Assembly: GCA_023395575.1 (NCBI GenBank)
Contig: JAEWZA010000390.1
Span: forward strand, 1-28,299
From: Bacillota bacterium
GTDB taxonomy: Bacteria; Bacillota; Clostridia; Acetivibrionales; DSM-1351
Length of the DNA: 28,299 bases
Direction: 5' to 3'
Positions 16,425-23,760 of the stretch are shown piece by piece. The translations under genes were made by a program, and so were the position numbers. Each line of letters starts with the position of its first letter. The first letter of the stretch is position 1. The notes beneath the pieces were generated by a model, which was not told where the DNA came from, did not search any database, and saw only the letters and a list, made by a program, of their open reading frames with translations.

Positions 16425-17695
16425 TCTAGTGCTTGACGTATATCTTCAATAATGTCTTCAACATTTTCAATCCCAACTGAAAAGCGTATAAGGCCAGGAT
16501 CAATTCCTGCCTGTAGCAATTGCTCATCTGTCATTTGCCTGTGAGTCGAGCTGGCAGGATGGAGAACTGCAGTCCTACAGTCAGCCACATGAACCACAAT
16601 AGCAGCAAGCTTTAGTTTATCCATAAATTTGACAGCAGCTTCTCTGCCTCCTTTAATTTTAAATGAAATAACACCACTGCAACCATTAGGAAGATATTTT
16701 TGAGCTAAATCATGGTATTTGTCACCTTGAAGTGTTGGATAACTTACAGATATAACTTTATCATTTGTAGACAAAAAATCTGCAACTTTTTCTGCATTCC
16801 TGCTATGGCGTTCAATTCTTAAGTGTAAAGTTTCTAACCCTAAGTTTAACAAAAAGGCATTGTTAGGAGTCATTGGTGTACCATAGTCTCTCATAAGCTG
16901 AACTCTAGCTTTAGTAATATATGCAGCTTTTCCGCAATCTCTCGTATAAACCATGCCATGATATGATTCGTCAGGTTCAGATAAACCGGCAAACTTTCCG
17001 TTATCCCAGTTAAAATTACCTGAGTCAACTATTACTCCACCAATGCAAACAGCATGGCCATCCATGTATTTGGTAGTAGAATGAGTTACAATATCAGCAC
17101 CATATTCAATTGGTCTTAACAAAATTGGGGTAGCAAATGTATTGTCAACAATTAAAGGAACATTATTCTTGTGAGCTATTCTTGAGAATTTCTCTATGTC
17201 AAGTACACTTATTTTTGGATTGGCTATTGTTTCACCGAACAATGCTTTTGTATTTGGCAAAAAAGCCTTTTGAATTTCTTCCTCAGAGCAATCCTGATCA
17301 ATAAAGGTAATGCTTATTCCCATTTCCTTAAACCTTTTATCAAAAAGATTAAAAGTACCTCCTTAAATAGTAGATGAAGACACAATGTGATCCCCTGCAT
17401 TACAGATATTTAAGAGGGCAATCATTGAAGCTGCTTGTCCTGATGAAGTGCAAAGTGCAGCGATACCACCTTCTAATGCAGCGATTTTATTCTCAACACA
17501 TTCTACAGTAGGATTACTGATTCTGGAATACATATGTCCAGGGACAGTCAAGTCAAATAATTGAGCAACATGCTCAGTGGAATTATATTTATAGGTTGTG
17601 CTTTGATAAATAGGAAGGACACGAGGTTCACCATTTCCAGGTTTATAGCCCTCCTGCAAACACTTGGTTTCAATTTTCCATGTCATCTGATTCAT
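16421..17695 (-). pseudogene. O-acetylhomoserine sulfhydrylase interrupted by one in-frame TAA
   Basis: Cys/Met metabolism PLP enzyme that makes homocysteine from O-acetylhomoserine and sulfide. The N-terminal part (17695-17366) has WKIETKCLQEGY, the tetramer residues MYSRISNPT and the PLP-phosphate loop CTSSGQAASM, and stops after VSSSTI. The same frame continues without a gap to 16421 (GGTFNLFDKRFKEMGISI...), including VDNTFATP, the Schiff-base lysine HSTTKYMDGHA and the C-terminal LIRFSVGIENVEDI. Together about 424 codons equals family length. The family normally reads S-T-I-Y-G-G-T-F, so a Tyr codon has become TAA at 17363-17365. All other family motifs look intact, which suggests a recent mutation, a sequencing error, or a split gene. 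AAAGGATGAATCAG precedes the ATG. Confidence 0.85.
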
Positions 17696-17758
17696 CCTTT
17701 CAATAACTGAATATTCGTGTTTATTTATATAATTTCATATTATACTATTAATGCAAAA

Positions 17759-17786
17759 TTGTATACTATAATATCGTATTATACAA
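17759..17786. promoter_or_regulatory. Nested palindrome upstream of the sulfhydrylase, candidate operator
   Basis: Outer arms TTGTATA and TATACAA enclose the symmetric core TATAATA-TCG-TATTATA (17767-17783, centre shown on the + strand approximately). It sits about 65-90 bases before the start codon in a very AT-rich promoter region. Which regulator binds is not determinable; Rrf2/CymR-type or Lrp-type control of sulfur genes are options. Confidence 0.45.
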
Positions 17787-17812
17787 AATATAATTTTATT
17801 GTAATTGCTTAA

Positions 17813-17871
17813 TTAAAAATAAAAGCTCCACAATTTTGTTAAAGTTGTTTCTTTATCAAAAGTGTGGAACT
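17813..17871 (-). terminator. Rho-independent terminator of hppA
   Basis: Arms AGCTCCACAATTTTG (17824-17838) and CAAAAGTGTGGAACT (17857-17871) pair over 15 positions with two mismatches. On the - strand the stem is followed by a T-rich run (TTTTATTTTT). Confidence 0.85.
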
Positions 17872-17929
17872 GATATTATATGTTTTACTATAATTACTCA
17901 ACTTTTCCGGTTGAATTAAACATTATAAA

Positions 17930-20194
17930 TCAAATATTGGTTTGTTTTGCTTTAGATTTGCCGAAGCCACCTTTTTTTGAATATAGTATTGCTCCGATAA
18001 TTAAAACGGCACAAATAGCAAGTGCTGCAATCATACCAGTATCAGTACTCTTATACTGTATGAGAATAGGAGCAGCGAGAAGAGAAACTAGATTTATAAC
18101 CTTAATCATTGGGTTTAGGGCTGGACCTGCTGTATCCTTTAGTGGATCACCAACTGTGTCTCCAACAACAGCTGCTTTATGGCAATCAGAACCTTTTCCG
18201 CCGTGGGCCCCATCTTCAATGGTTTTCTTTGCGTTATCCCAAGCACCGCCCGAGGTTGCCATAAATACTGCCAGCAATTGACCTGAAACAATAACGCCGC
18301 CTAGTAATCCCCCTAAGGCTTCCACACCTAATAATATGCCGACAATTAATGGAGCAATAACGGATATTACTGCTAAAGGTAATAATTCTCTTTGGGCAGC
18401 AACTGTACAAATATCAACTGCATTTTGATAATCAGGTTTAACTTTGCCTTCAAGCAAGCCAGGTATTTTAAATTGTCTGCGTACTTCATTAACAATAAGA
18501 GAGGCTGCTCTGGTTACAGCATTTATAATCAGTGAAGAGAATAGCCACGGAATACATGCACCTATTAGCATACCAACGAAAACTACTGGGCTTGATATTC
18601 TAATACCTGTATCCCAAATTGTTTCACTAGCACCCATTCCCACTTGAATTTTAGTTACATCAGTAAGGAAGGAACCAAATAGAGAGACAGCAGCTATTAC
18701 GGCTGAGCCAATTGCAACACCCTTTGTAATTGCTTTTGTTGTGTTACCTGTAGCATCAAGACTATCTAAAACCTTTCTGGAATTGCTGTCAAGACCTGCT
18801 AGTTCAGCAATTCCGTTTGCATTATCAGCAATAGGTCCAAAAGAATCCATTGCAACATTGTTACCAGTAAGAGTTAACATACCGATACCTGTCATTGCAA
18901 CTCCATATAGAACAAAAGATACACCTTGGCCCCAATAAATTAGAACAGAACTCATAATTGTGACAGCTATTACTAAAGTTTGCCAAACAGCACTTTCATA
19001 ACCTTCCGCTATTCCACGCAGAATCAATGTGGCTGAGCCTGATTTTGAAGCAGACGCGATATCTTTTACTGGTCTATGTTTTGTATCTGTAAAGTACTTT
19101 GTAACCTCGTCCAGTGCTACTGCAAGTAAAATACCAACTGCTACAGAGAGGAAGGCTCTCCATTCATTCATATAGAAAGCAGCTAAAAGGGCAAAGGAGC
19201 CTAAACTAATGGCTGCGGAGGTATAAAAGCCTTTGTTGATTGATGTTAGGGCATTACCTTTTTTAGAGTCTCTAACCAAATATGTGCCAATTATTGATGA
19301 GAAAACGCCAATACCTCTGACTAACAAAGGGAATATTATCCATTTTAGTTGGCCTGTTGCAGCATAAAGAGAAAGACCTAAAATTAAGCCTGATACAATA
19401 GTGACCTCATAGGATTCAAATATATCAGCAGCCATTCCAGCACAATCGCCTACGTTATCACCAACTAAATCTGCGATTACAGCTGCATTTCTTGGATCAT
19501 CCTCTGGTATTCCTGCCTCGACTTTTCCTACCAAATCGGCACCTACATCGGCAGCTTTTGTATAAATACCGCCACCCACTCTCATAAATAGGGCTAGTAA
19601 GGTACCACCAAAACCAAAACCTAACAAAGCGTCAGGAGCTGCAACACCCAATGCTATAAATATAACAGTTCCGCCTAGAAGTCCCAAACCATCAGTTAGC
19701 ATACCAGTAATTGTTCCTGTACGATAAGCAATCCTTAAAGATTCACCGAAACTCCTTCTTGAAGCTGATGCCACACGGACATTACCTTCCACAGCCATTC
19801 TCATTCCAAATTGACCTACAAGAAGTGAAAACCCAGCTCCCATGATAAAGGCAATAGCTCTTGCAAAACCAATAACAAGCTTAATTTTATCCTCACTTAA
19901 ATTTGAAAATCTCTCTATAGCTTCATCGCTTGGTGGAACGATGTACACAGAGAAAAATAACAATACAGTAAGGATAGCTATAAGCGGAAGAATTGATTTC
20001 AACTGACGGCGTAAATAGGCATCAGCTCCACCTTTAATTGAACCCCATATTTCCTGCATTTGTAGGGTACCCTTATCAAACTTTAGGACTTGAGTACGAA
20101 GCAATAAGGCGTAACCTAATCCCAAAAAGGCAATTATAAGAACACACCAAACAGAAATAGTTTCAAAGGTTGTAGCATTGCTAAGACTAGACAT
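17930..20194 (-). CDS. hppA: Membrane-bound proton-translocating pyrophosphatase
   Basis: Integral membrane enzyme that couples pyrophosphate hydrolysis to ion pumping. About 754 aa with some 16 hydrophobic segments. Diagnostic motifs are TKAADVGADLVGKVEAGIPEDDPRN (~210-235), the acidic DLVGDNVGDCAGMAADIFESY loop, and the C-terminal GDTVGDPLKDTAGPALNP. The site that separates K+-dependent from K+-independent enzymes reads GNTTKAIT, with Lys at about residue 487 and Thr three positions later, the K+-independent H+-pump type. The start is ATG 20194, ten bases after AAAGGA; a GTG at 20203 would sit on top of that site. It is followed by its own terminator, so it is probably monocistronic. Confidence 0.96.
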   Translation of the reverse strand: MSSLSNATTFETISVWCVLIIAFLGLGYALLLRTQVLKFDKGTLQMQEIWGSIKGGADAYLRRQLKSILPLIAILTVLLFFSVYIVPPSDEAIERFSNLSEDKIKLVIGFARAIAFIMGAGFSLLVGQFGMRMAVEGNVRVASASRRSFGESLRIAYRTGTITGMLTDGLGLLGGTVIFIALGVAAPDALLGFGFGGTLLALFMRVGGGIYTKAADVGADLVGKVEAGIPEDDPRNAAVIADLVGDNVGDCAGMAADIFESYEVTIVSGLILGLSLYAATGQLKWIIFPLLVRGIGVFSSIIGTYLVRDSKKGNALTSINKGFYTSAAISLGSFALLAAFYMNEWRAFLSVAVGILLAVALDEVTKYFTDTKHRPVKDIASASKSGSATLILRGIAEGYESAVWQTLVIAVTIMSSVLIYWGQGVSFVLYGVAMTGIGMLTLTGNNVAMDSFGPIADNANGIAELAGLDSNSRKVLDSLDATGNTTKAITKGVAIGSAVIAAVSLFGSFLTDVTKIQVGMGASETIWDTGIRISSPVVFVGMLIGACIPWLFSSLIINAVTRAASLIVNEVRRQFKIPGLLEGKVKPDYQNAVDICTVAAQRELLPLAVISVIAPLIVGILLGVEALGGLLGGVIVSGQLLAVFMATSGGAWDNAKKTIEDGAHGGKGSDCHKAAVVGDTVGDPLKDTAGPALNPMIKVINLVSLLAAPILIQYKSTDTGMIAALAICAVLIIGAILYSKKGGFGKSKAKQTNI

Positions 20195-20754
20195 CTTATA
20201 CACATCCTTTCATAATATATATTATTTGAATTCTAATGCAAAAAGTAAAATAATGGTTATTGTATTAATTCTATACAACAATAAATATTCCTCTAAATCA
20301 AAACAGGATATTTTTGATTATATAATATATGTTGAGTAGCATGAATTTTATTCTATAAGGACCAAAAATAGAGTAAAATATTTTTGTTTTTTTAGGAGAA
20401 ATTAATGTTACAAACGACGTTAAATCTTAAAATATAATAAATTTAGTAATATTAATGTAACTATGGTAAATAGTGCATATTGTATTGTTTGTTCTTTGTA
20501 ATACAATATATAGTTTTGAATATGTTATTCATACCTTGAATATTTTGATTGAAATGATTTTCTGAAACACAATATTTTGGGGTGGACATGTGTGTATTTT
20601 CTATATCTGGCGTTAGGAGAAACAAAATAGCCCGATAGAAATTAACAAATATTATTTGGTATTATAACATGTCGAGATATATTTACTTTTGAATCATATG
20701 ATGGTAAAATTATGTAGAACATTACTCCACAAACGAAGAGAATGGTGGTATATA
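20195..20754. other. Non-coding stretch between hppA and the Spo0E-like gene
   Basis: Very AT-rich, 560 bases. The only clear structure is a perfect 10-bp inverted repeat, ATATTGTATT (20477-20486) with AATACAATAT (20500-20509), without a T-run. A weak - strand promoter (TTGCAT, 16 bases, TATATT) close to the hppA start is possible. A 16-codon frame at 20588 (MCVFSISG...) has its ribosome site too close to be convincing. Confidence 0.5.
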
Positions 20755-20910
20755 ATGGAAGATAAAAATATTATGCTTAATAAGGAAGTAGAGTTGTTAA
20801 AAAACGAGCTCTACAAATTATTAGAAAATGAGCCATGGGCAAAACATGATATTCTTATACTAAGTAAACGCTTGGATAGTCTGATATTAGAGTTTTATAA
20901 TATTGACTAA
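20755..20910 (+). CDS. Spo0E-like sporulation regulatory peptide
   Basis: Small helical protein of 51 aa resembling the Spo0E/YisI/YnzD aspartyl-phosphate phosphatase family, which removes phosphate from Spo0A~P and so delays sporulation. The sequence forms two antiparallel helices: LNKEVELLKNELYKLLE and DILILSKRLDSLILEFYN. The second carries the family's L-S-x-x-L-D-x-L-I-x-x-[FY] pattern with the conserved Asp. I start at ATG 20755, six bases after GGTGG. An in-frame ATG at 20689 would add a basic, Trp-rich extension with no ribosome site. It is convergent with a small gene on the other strand. Family placement rests on a short motif. Confidence 0.75.
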   Translation: MEDKNIMLNKEVELLKNELYKLLENEPWAKHDILILSKRLDSLILEFYNID

Positions 20911-20915
20911 GGGGT

Positions 20916-21170
20916 TTACTTTTGTGCATTATTATTATTGTTTATTTCGATACATTCGTTTATGAGATTATTAATAGTTATTTTACTTGATTCATCTTGT
21001 ATTTTATGTATGTTATCCAAGATGTACTGTATTTTATTTATAGAATTACTTTTAAAGCGATTTAAATCTATTAAGTTCTCTTTATACTGTTTTAATAAAA
21101 TTGATATTAACAAAAATGAACATTCGAATAAATCATCTTCAATTTCTGTACTATTCATTTGAAATTGCAT
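20916..21170 (-). CDS. Small hypothetical protein, predicted helical
   Basis: Eighty-four residues, not recognised. The composition is rich in Asn, Ile, Lys and Glu, with heptad-like spacing from SFLLISILLKQYKENLIDLNRF to INNLINECIEINNN, suggesting two or three amphipathic helices and perhaps a coiled coil. There is no signal peptide and no strong membrane segment. GAGAGGG lies about seven bases before the ATG, which favours this strand over the similarly sized frame on the + strand (20938-21162), which lacks such a site. It ends six bases from the Spo0E-like stop, convergent, and a 9-bp tandem repeat lies just upstream. Confidence 0.55.
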   Translation of the reverse strand: MQFQMNSTEIEDDLFECSFLLISILLKQYKENLIDLNRFKSNSINKIQYILDNIHKIQDESSKITINNLINECIEINNNNNAQK

Positions 21171-21200
21171 TTATATCCCTCTCTTTCAGCAAAGACAATA

Positions 21201-21239
21201 AAAACTATAAAAACTATAAAAACTATAAAAACTATAAAA
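21201..21239. repeat. 9-bp tandem repeat, about four copies
   Basis: Unit AAAACTATA repeated in register, with the C at 21205, 21214, 21223 and 21232. It sits about 30 bases upstream of the small - strand gene, in its probable promoter region. Confidence 0.9.
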
Positions 21240-21279
21240 TCACCTGCGATAAACTCTGATATAAGACTAAATCAATATA

Positions 21280-21355
21280 TTCATTTAGCAAGTTTTGTTC
21301 AACAACTAATTTCTGCGATTTTTTCTAACCCAACTTAACCTTGACAAGGCTGAAC
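21280..21355. repeat. Dispersed direct repeat, left copy
   Basis: Shares TTCATT(T/C)AGCAAG, then CAACTAATTT (with small differences) and TTTTTTCTAA(C/T)CCAACTT in the same order and spacing as the segment at 23380-23458. Confidence 0.65.
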
Positions 21356-21578
21356 ATTTAAAGTTTAAGCAAGAAAATTGAATTATTAATATATAAAAAA
21401 TACAATGAAATTTAAAGTATGTCAATTATTTCCTTGAAAGAGTCAGTAATATAGATGAAAAGTGTGAAGAGAATCCTTATGGGAGATAGCAAATATATAT
21501 TAGCATTTGCAGTATGTGATTTTTTGATATAATAATTTTGGCTATTATTTTATTCAACTAGAGGAAGGTTATTTTCAT

Positions 21579-22097
21579 ATGTTAAATATAAATATAAGGA
21601 ACGATACATTCAATATAAGAAATATTAATAAAGAAAGTATCAGTAATATTTATTCTATATATAAAAATACATACGACTATAGCTATGCCACAGGTATATT
21701 TGACACTATAGATTACAAACAATTTTCACAACAAATTTCTCAGTTTATTACAAGGCAAAATGTATTTTTTCTTGATATTTATTTGATACCCTCAAGAGAA
21801 GTTATTGGTTTTGTTAAAGGATTCATAATTAAAAATGAAAAGATAGTATGGATTAGCTCTCTGGCTATTAACAAACCATATCAAAGAAATGGGTATGGAG
21901 TTCAAGTAATGAATTTATTAGAAAGTTATTTAAGGAAACACTTTGGTATGGAGAAAAATTACATTTCCGTAGATAAGAAAAATGTTGCTGGGATAAGATT
22001 TTGGGAAAAATGTGGATATGAAGAGTGCAATAAGCTGTCTGAATTATGCTCAGATACTTCGAGTAAATTAGTTACATTTATGTATAAAGATATTTAA
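21579..22097 (+). CDS. GNAT-family N-acetyltransferase
   Basis: Predicted acetyl-CoA-dependent acetyltransferase of 172 aa. The core is visible from about residue 85: VWISSLAINKPYQRNGYGVQVMNLLESYL, where QRNGYG is the pyrophosphate-binding loop (Q/R-x-x-G-x-G/A). It is followed by ISVDKKNVAGIRFWEKCGYEE, the typical N-x-x-A-x-x-x-[YF]-x-x-x-G-[FY] ending. The substrate cannot be deduced; small amines, antibiotics and protein N-termini are all possible. GAGGAAGG lies well placed before the ATG. It stands alone, 273 bases ahead of the riboswitch-controlled hydrolase, and is AT-rich like its surroundings. Confidence 0.85.
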   Translation: MLNINIRNDTFNIRNINKESISNIYSIYKNTYDYSYATGIFDTIDYKQFSQQISQFITRQNVFFLDIYLIPSREVIGFVKGFIIKNEKIVWISSLAINKPYQRNGYGVQVMNLLESYLRKHFGMEKNYISVDKKNVAGIRFWEKCGYEECNKLSELCSDTSSKLVTFMYKDI

Positions 22098-22195
22098 AAT
22101 CAATGGCTGATTTGGAAAACTAATCTATAAGTATCAGTATTTAAAAGTAGATTACAAAAATATTACCAAAAAATTGCGTTAATGTTGCGAAAAGT

Positions 22196-22224
22196 TTGAC
22201 AAACTGTTACAAAATGAATATAAT
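22196..22224 (+). promoter_or_regulatory. Consensus sigma-A promoter of the NlpC/P60 gene
   Basis: TTGACA at 22196-22201, exactly 17 bases, TATAAT at 22219-22224: a perfect match. Transcription would start about 10 bases before the riboswitch. Confidence 0.9.
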
Positions 22225-22240
22225 AGCTTTGTAACATAAA

Positions 22241-22357
22241 AATAGCTGAATCCCGTTTATAAGGGTACGGAGGAACCAAGAAATTTGGGGTGAATCTATG
22301 AAAATAGTAGGGCGATCCTATTGCCCGAGCCCGACAGCTAACTTCGGAAGCGTTATT
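22241..22357 (+). promoter_or_regulatory. ydaO-yuaA (c-di-AMP) riboswitch
   Basis: Conserved ydaO blocks occur in order: CTGAATCCC, GGTACGGAGGAACCA, GGGGTGAATC, a GGGC hairpin closing with GCCC, GAGCCCGACAGCTAAC and CGGAAGCG. This class binds cyclic di-AMP, turns gene expression off, and is commonly found before cell-wall hydrolases. The SD (22361-22365) follows within a few bases and no separate terminator hairpin is visible, so control may be translational. Confidence 0.92.
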
Positions 22358-22370
22358 ATAGGAGGAGCTA

Positions 22371-23258
22371 ATGATAGGTAAGATTAACAAAATACTTGTT
22401 GCATGTATTTTTGCTTTTTCTCTTGTTCTTGTTTGCTCAGTTGCAATGGCTGCTAGCCAGTCAGGACAAATTGAGGGAACAAATGTAAATATGAGAATGG
22501 CGCCAGATACATCTTCAAGTGTAATCACCAAGATATCCAATTCAAAGGTTTCAATTCTTGATAAGTCTAATGGCTGGTACAAGATTTCCTTCAGTGGCAA
22601 GACTGGTTGGGTAAGCAGTGACTACATAAAACCACTGCAGACAGAAGGAAAAATTAACGCTAATGGTGTTAATTTCAGAGCAAGTGCTAGTACAGAAAGT
22701 GAGATAATTGGTACTTTGAATAGTGGAAAAAGTGTTGTTATTCTTGATACACAATCAGGCTGGCACAAGGTAAAAGTAGATTCAAAGGTAGGATATGTTG
22801 TTACTAAATTTGTAGATTCTGCTAATGCTTCAGCAAAAACTTCACGTTCAACAACTGCAGTAACTATTACTGAATCTGATGACACTAGCTTAAGTGATGT
22901 TATAGCATATGCAAAGCAATATGTTGGTGTACGTTATGTTGCTGGCGGAAAAAGTCCAAAAGGCTTTGATTGTTCTGGATTTGTCAGTTTTGTTTACAAG
23001 CATTTCGGGATTAGTCTTAGTAGCTCAGCATCCGGTATGTATTCAAATGGTACCAGAGTTTCTAAGAGTGCATTAAGAGTTGGCGATATTTTATTTTTTG
23101 ATGCTTCTCGTAGAGGGAAATCAGGCTCTATAGATCATGTTGGTATTTATATGGGTAATGACAAATTTATTCATGCATCATCTACAAATAATTCTGTTAT
23201 TATTCAGAAATTATCAGAGTATAGAGGAACTTATATTGGTGCTAAAAGAGTTATGTAA
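22371..23258 (+). CDS. Secreted SH3b-NlpC/P60 cell-wall endopeptidase
   Basis: Exported peptidoglycan hydrolase of 295 aa. The signal peptide (about 1-27) has a basic start MIGKINK, a hydrophobic core and a cleavage-like AMA-A. Two bacterial SH3 domains follow (about 32-90 and 95-150, each with an N(M/F)R-A-x-x-S/T start and a GW(Y/H)K core), which bind the wall. A Thr/Ser linker leads to the NlpC/P60 domain (~178-295) with catalytic Cys in FDCSGFVSFV, His in IDHVGIYMG and the third polar residue in FIHASS. It probably cuts D-Glu-diaminoacid bonds in stem peptides. TAGGAGGAGC precedes the ATG. The riboswitch ties it to c-di-AMP, which reports on osmotic and wall state. Confidence 0.95.
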   Translation: MIGKINKILVACIFAFSLVLVCSVAMAASQSGQIEGTNVNMRMAPDTSSSVITKISNSKVSILDKSNGWYKISFSGKTGWVSSDYIKPLQTEGKINANGVNFRASASTESEIIGTLNSGKSVVILDTQSGWHKVKVDSKVGYVVTKFVDSANASAKTSRSTTAVTITESDDTSLSDVIAYAKQYVGVRYVAGGKSPKGFDCSGFVSFVYKHFGISLSSSASGMYSNGTRVSKSALRVGDILFFDASRRGKSGSIDHVGIYMGNDKFIHASSTNNSVIIQKLSEYRGTYIGAKRVM

Positions 23259-23264
23259 TAATAT

Positions 23265-23316
23265 ATAGAACGTAGAATCTCAATTCTGTAGTAGATTTTA
23301 CGTTCTATGATGTTTT
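23265..23316 (+). terminator. Rho-independent terminator of the NlpC/P60 gene
   Basis: A 16-bp stem (23265-23280 with 23293-23308, one G-T wobble), 12-base loop, then a T5 run at 23312-23316. Confidence 0.9.
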
Positions 23317-23760
23317 TAGCAGGTTTTTATCTAAATAGATTATATATTTATTTTCAAAAATTTCTAATACTAAGTGGCATTCATTCAGCAAGCTTTTTTT
23401 CACCCAACTAATTTATATGTTTTTTCTAATCCAACTTTCTAATAAAAAGTTCAGTCATGTTCGAGATTACTCATGGCTTGTGTTCTGTAAAAAAATTAAT
23501 CTTTTAAAATAATTTATCTTTTCTTTTGATATTTCTACAACAATGGTAGTATTTTTTTCTAAAAAGCTATCCAATTTAACCTTTTTAAGTAATGACAAAA
23601 TTAAGTAATGACAAATTGTAAATGTATTCATATCACTGTTGTTACACATCTTGATAAATTTGAAGTAGAAAATCTTATTGTTTCTACAAAATCATAATAT
23701 TTTGAAAATCCAAACAATAATAAAATAAATTAACATAACAAGGTTGAGTCATCAATCAAC
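23317..23760. other. Non-coding stretch upstream of comEC
   Basis: Contains the right copy of the dispersed repeat (23380-23458) and a 16-bp tandem duplication (TTAAGTAATGACAAAA, 23585-23600, then 23601-23616 with one change). A 60-codon frame on the - strand (23649-23467) has no ribosome site and crosses the duplication, so I do not call it a gene. No convincing comEC promoter was found. Confidence 0.5.
23380..23458. repeat. Dispersed direct repeat, right copy
   Basis: Counterpart of 21280-21355. The two copies flank the GNAT and NlpC/P60 genes in direct orientation, about 2.1 kb apart. Confidence 0.65.

Larger units (their letters stand above)
21171..21578. other. Non-coding stretch upstream of the GNAT gene
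   Basis: Contains the 9-bp tandem repeat (21201-21239) and one member of a dispersed repeat pair (21280-21355). A -10-like TATAAT lies near 21526, with a poor -35, about 45 bases before the GNAT start. Nothing else was recognised. Confidence 0.45.

Noticed and set aside
20588..20638. 16-codon frame starting MCVFSISG
   Set aside because: GGTGG lies only two bases from the ATG, there is no recognisable processing or partner gene, and chance is a sufficient explanation.
20938..21162. 74-codon + strand frame opposite the small orphan gene
   Set aside because: It has no ribosome site and is the antisense of a frame with a good GAGAGGG site; Ile/Phe-rich shadow composition.
22163..22600. 145-codon - strand frame across the riboswitch and NlpC/P60 start
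   Set aside because: It runs antisense through a conserved riboswitch and a signal peptide, so it is a shadow frame.
23467..23649. 60-codon - strand frame upstream of comEC
   Set aside because: It has no ribosome site, spans a 16-bp tandem duplication that would shift frame, and matches no family I recognise.
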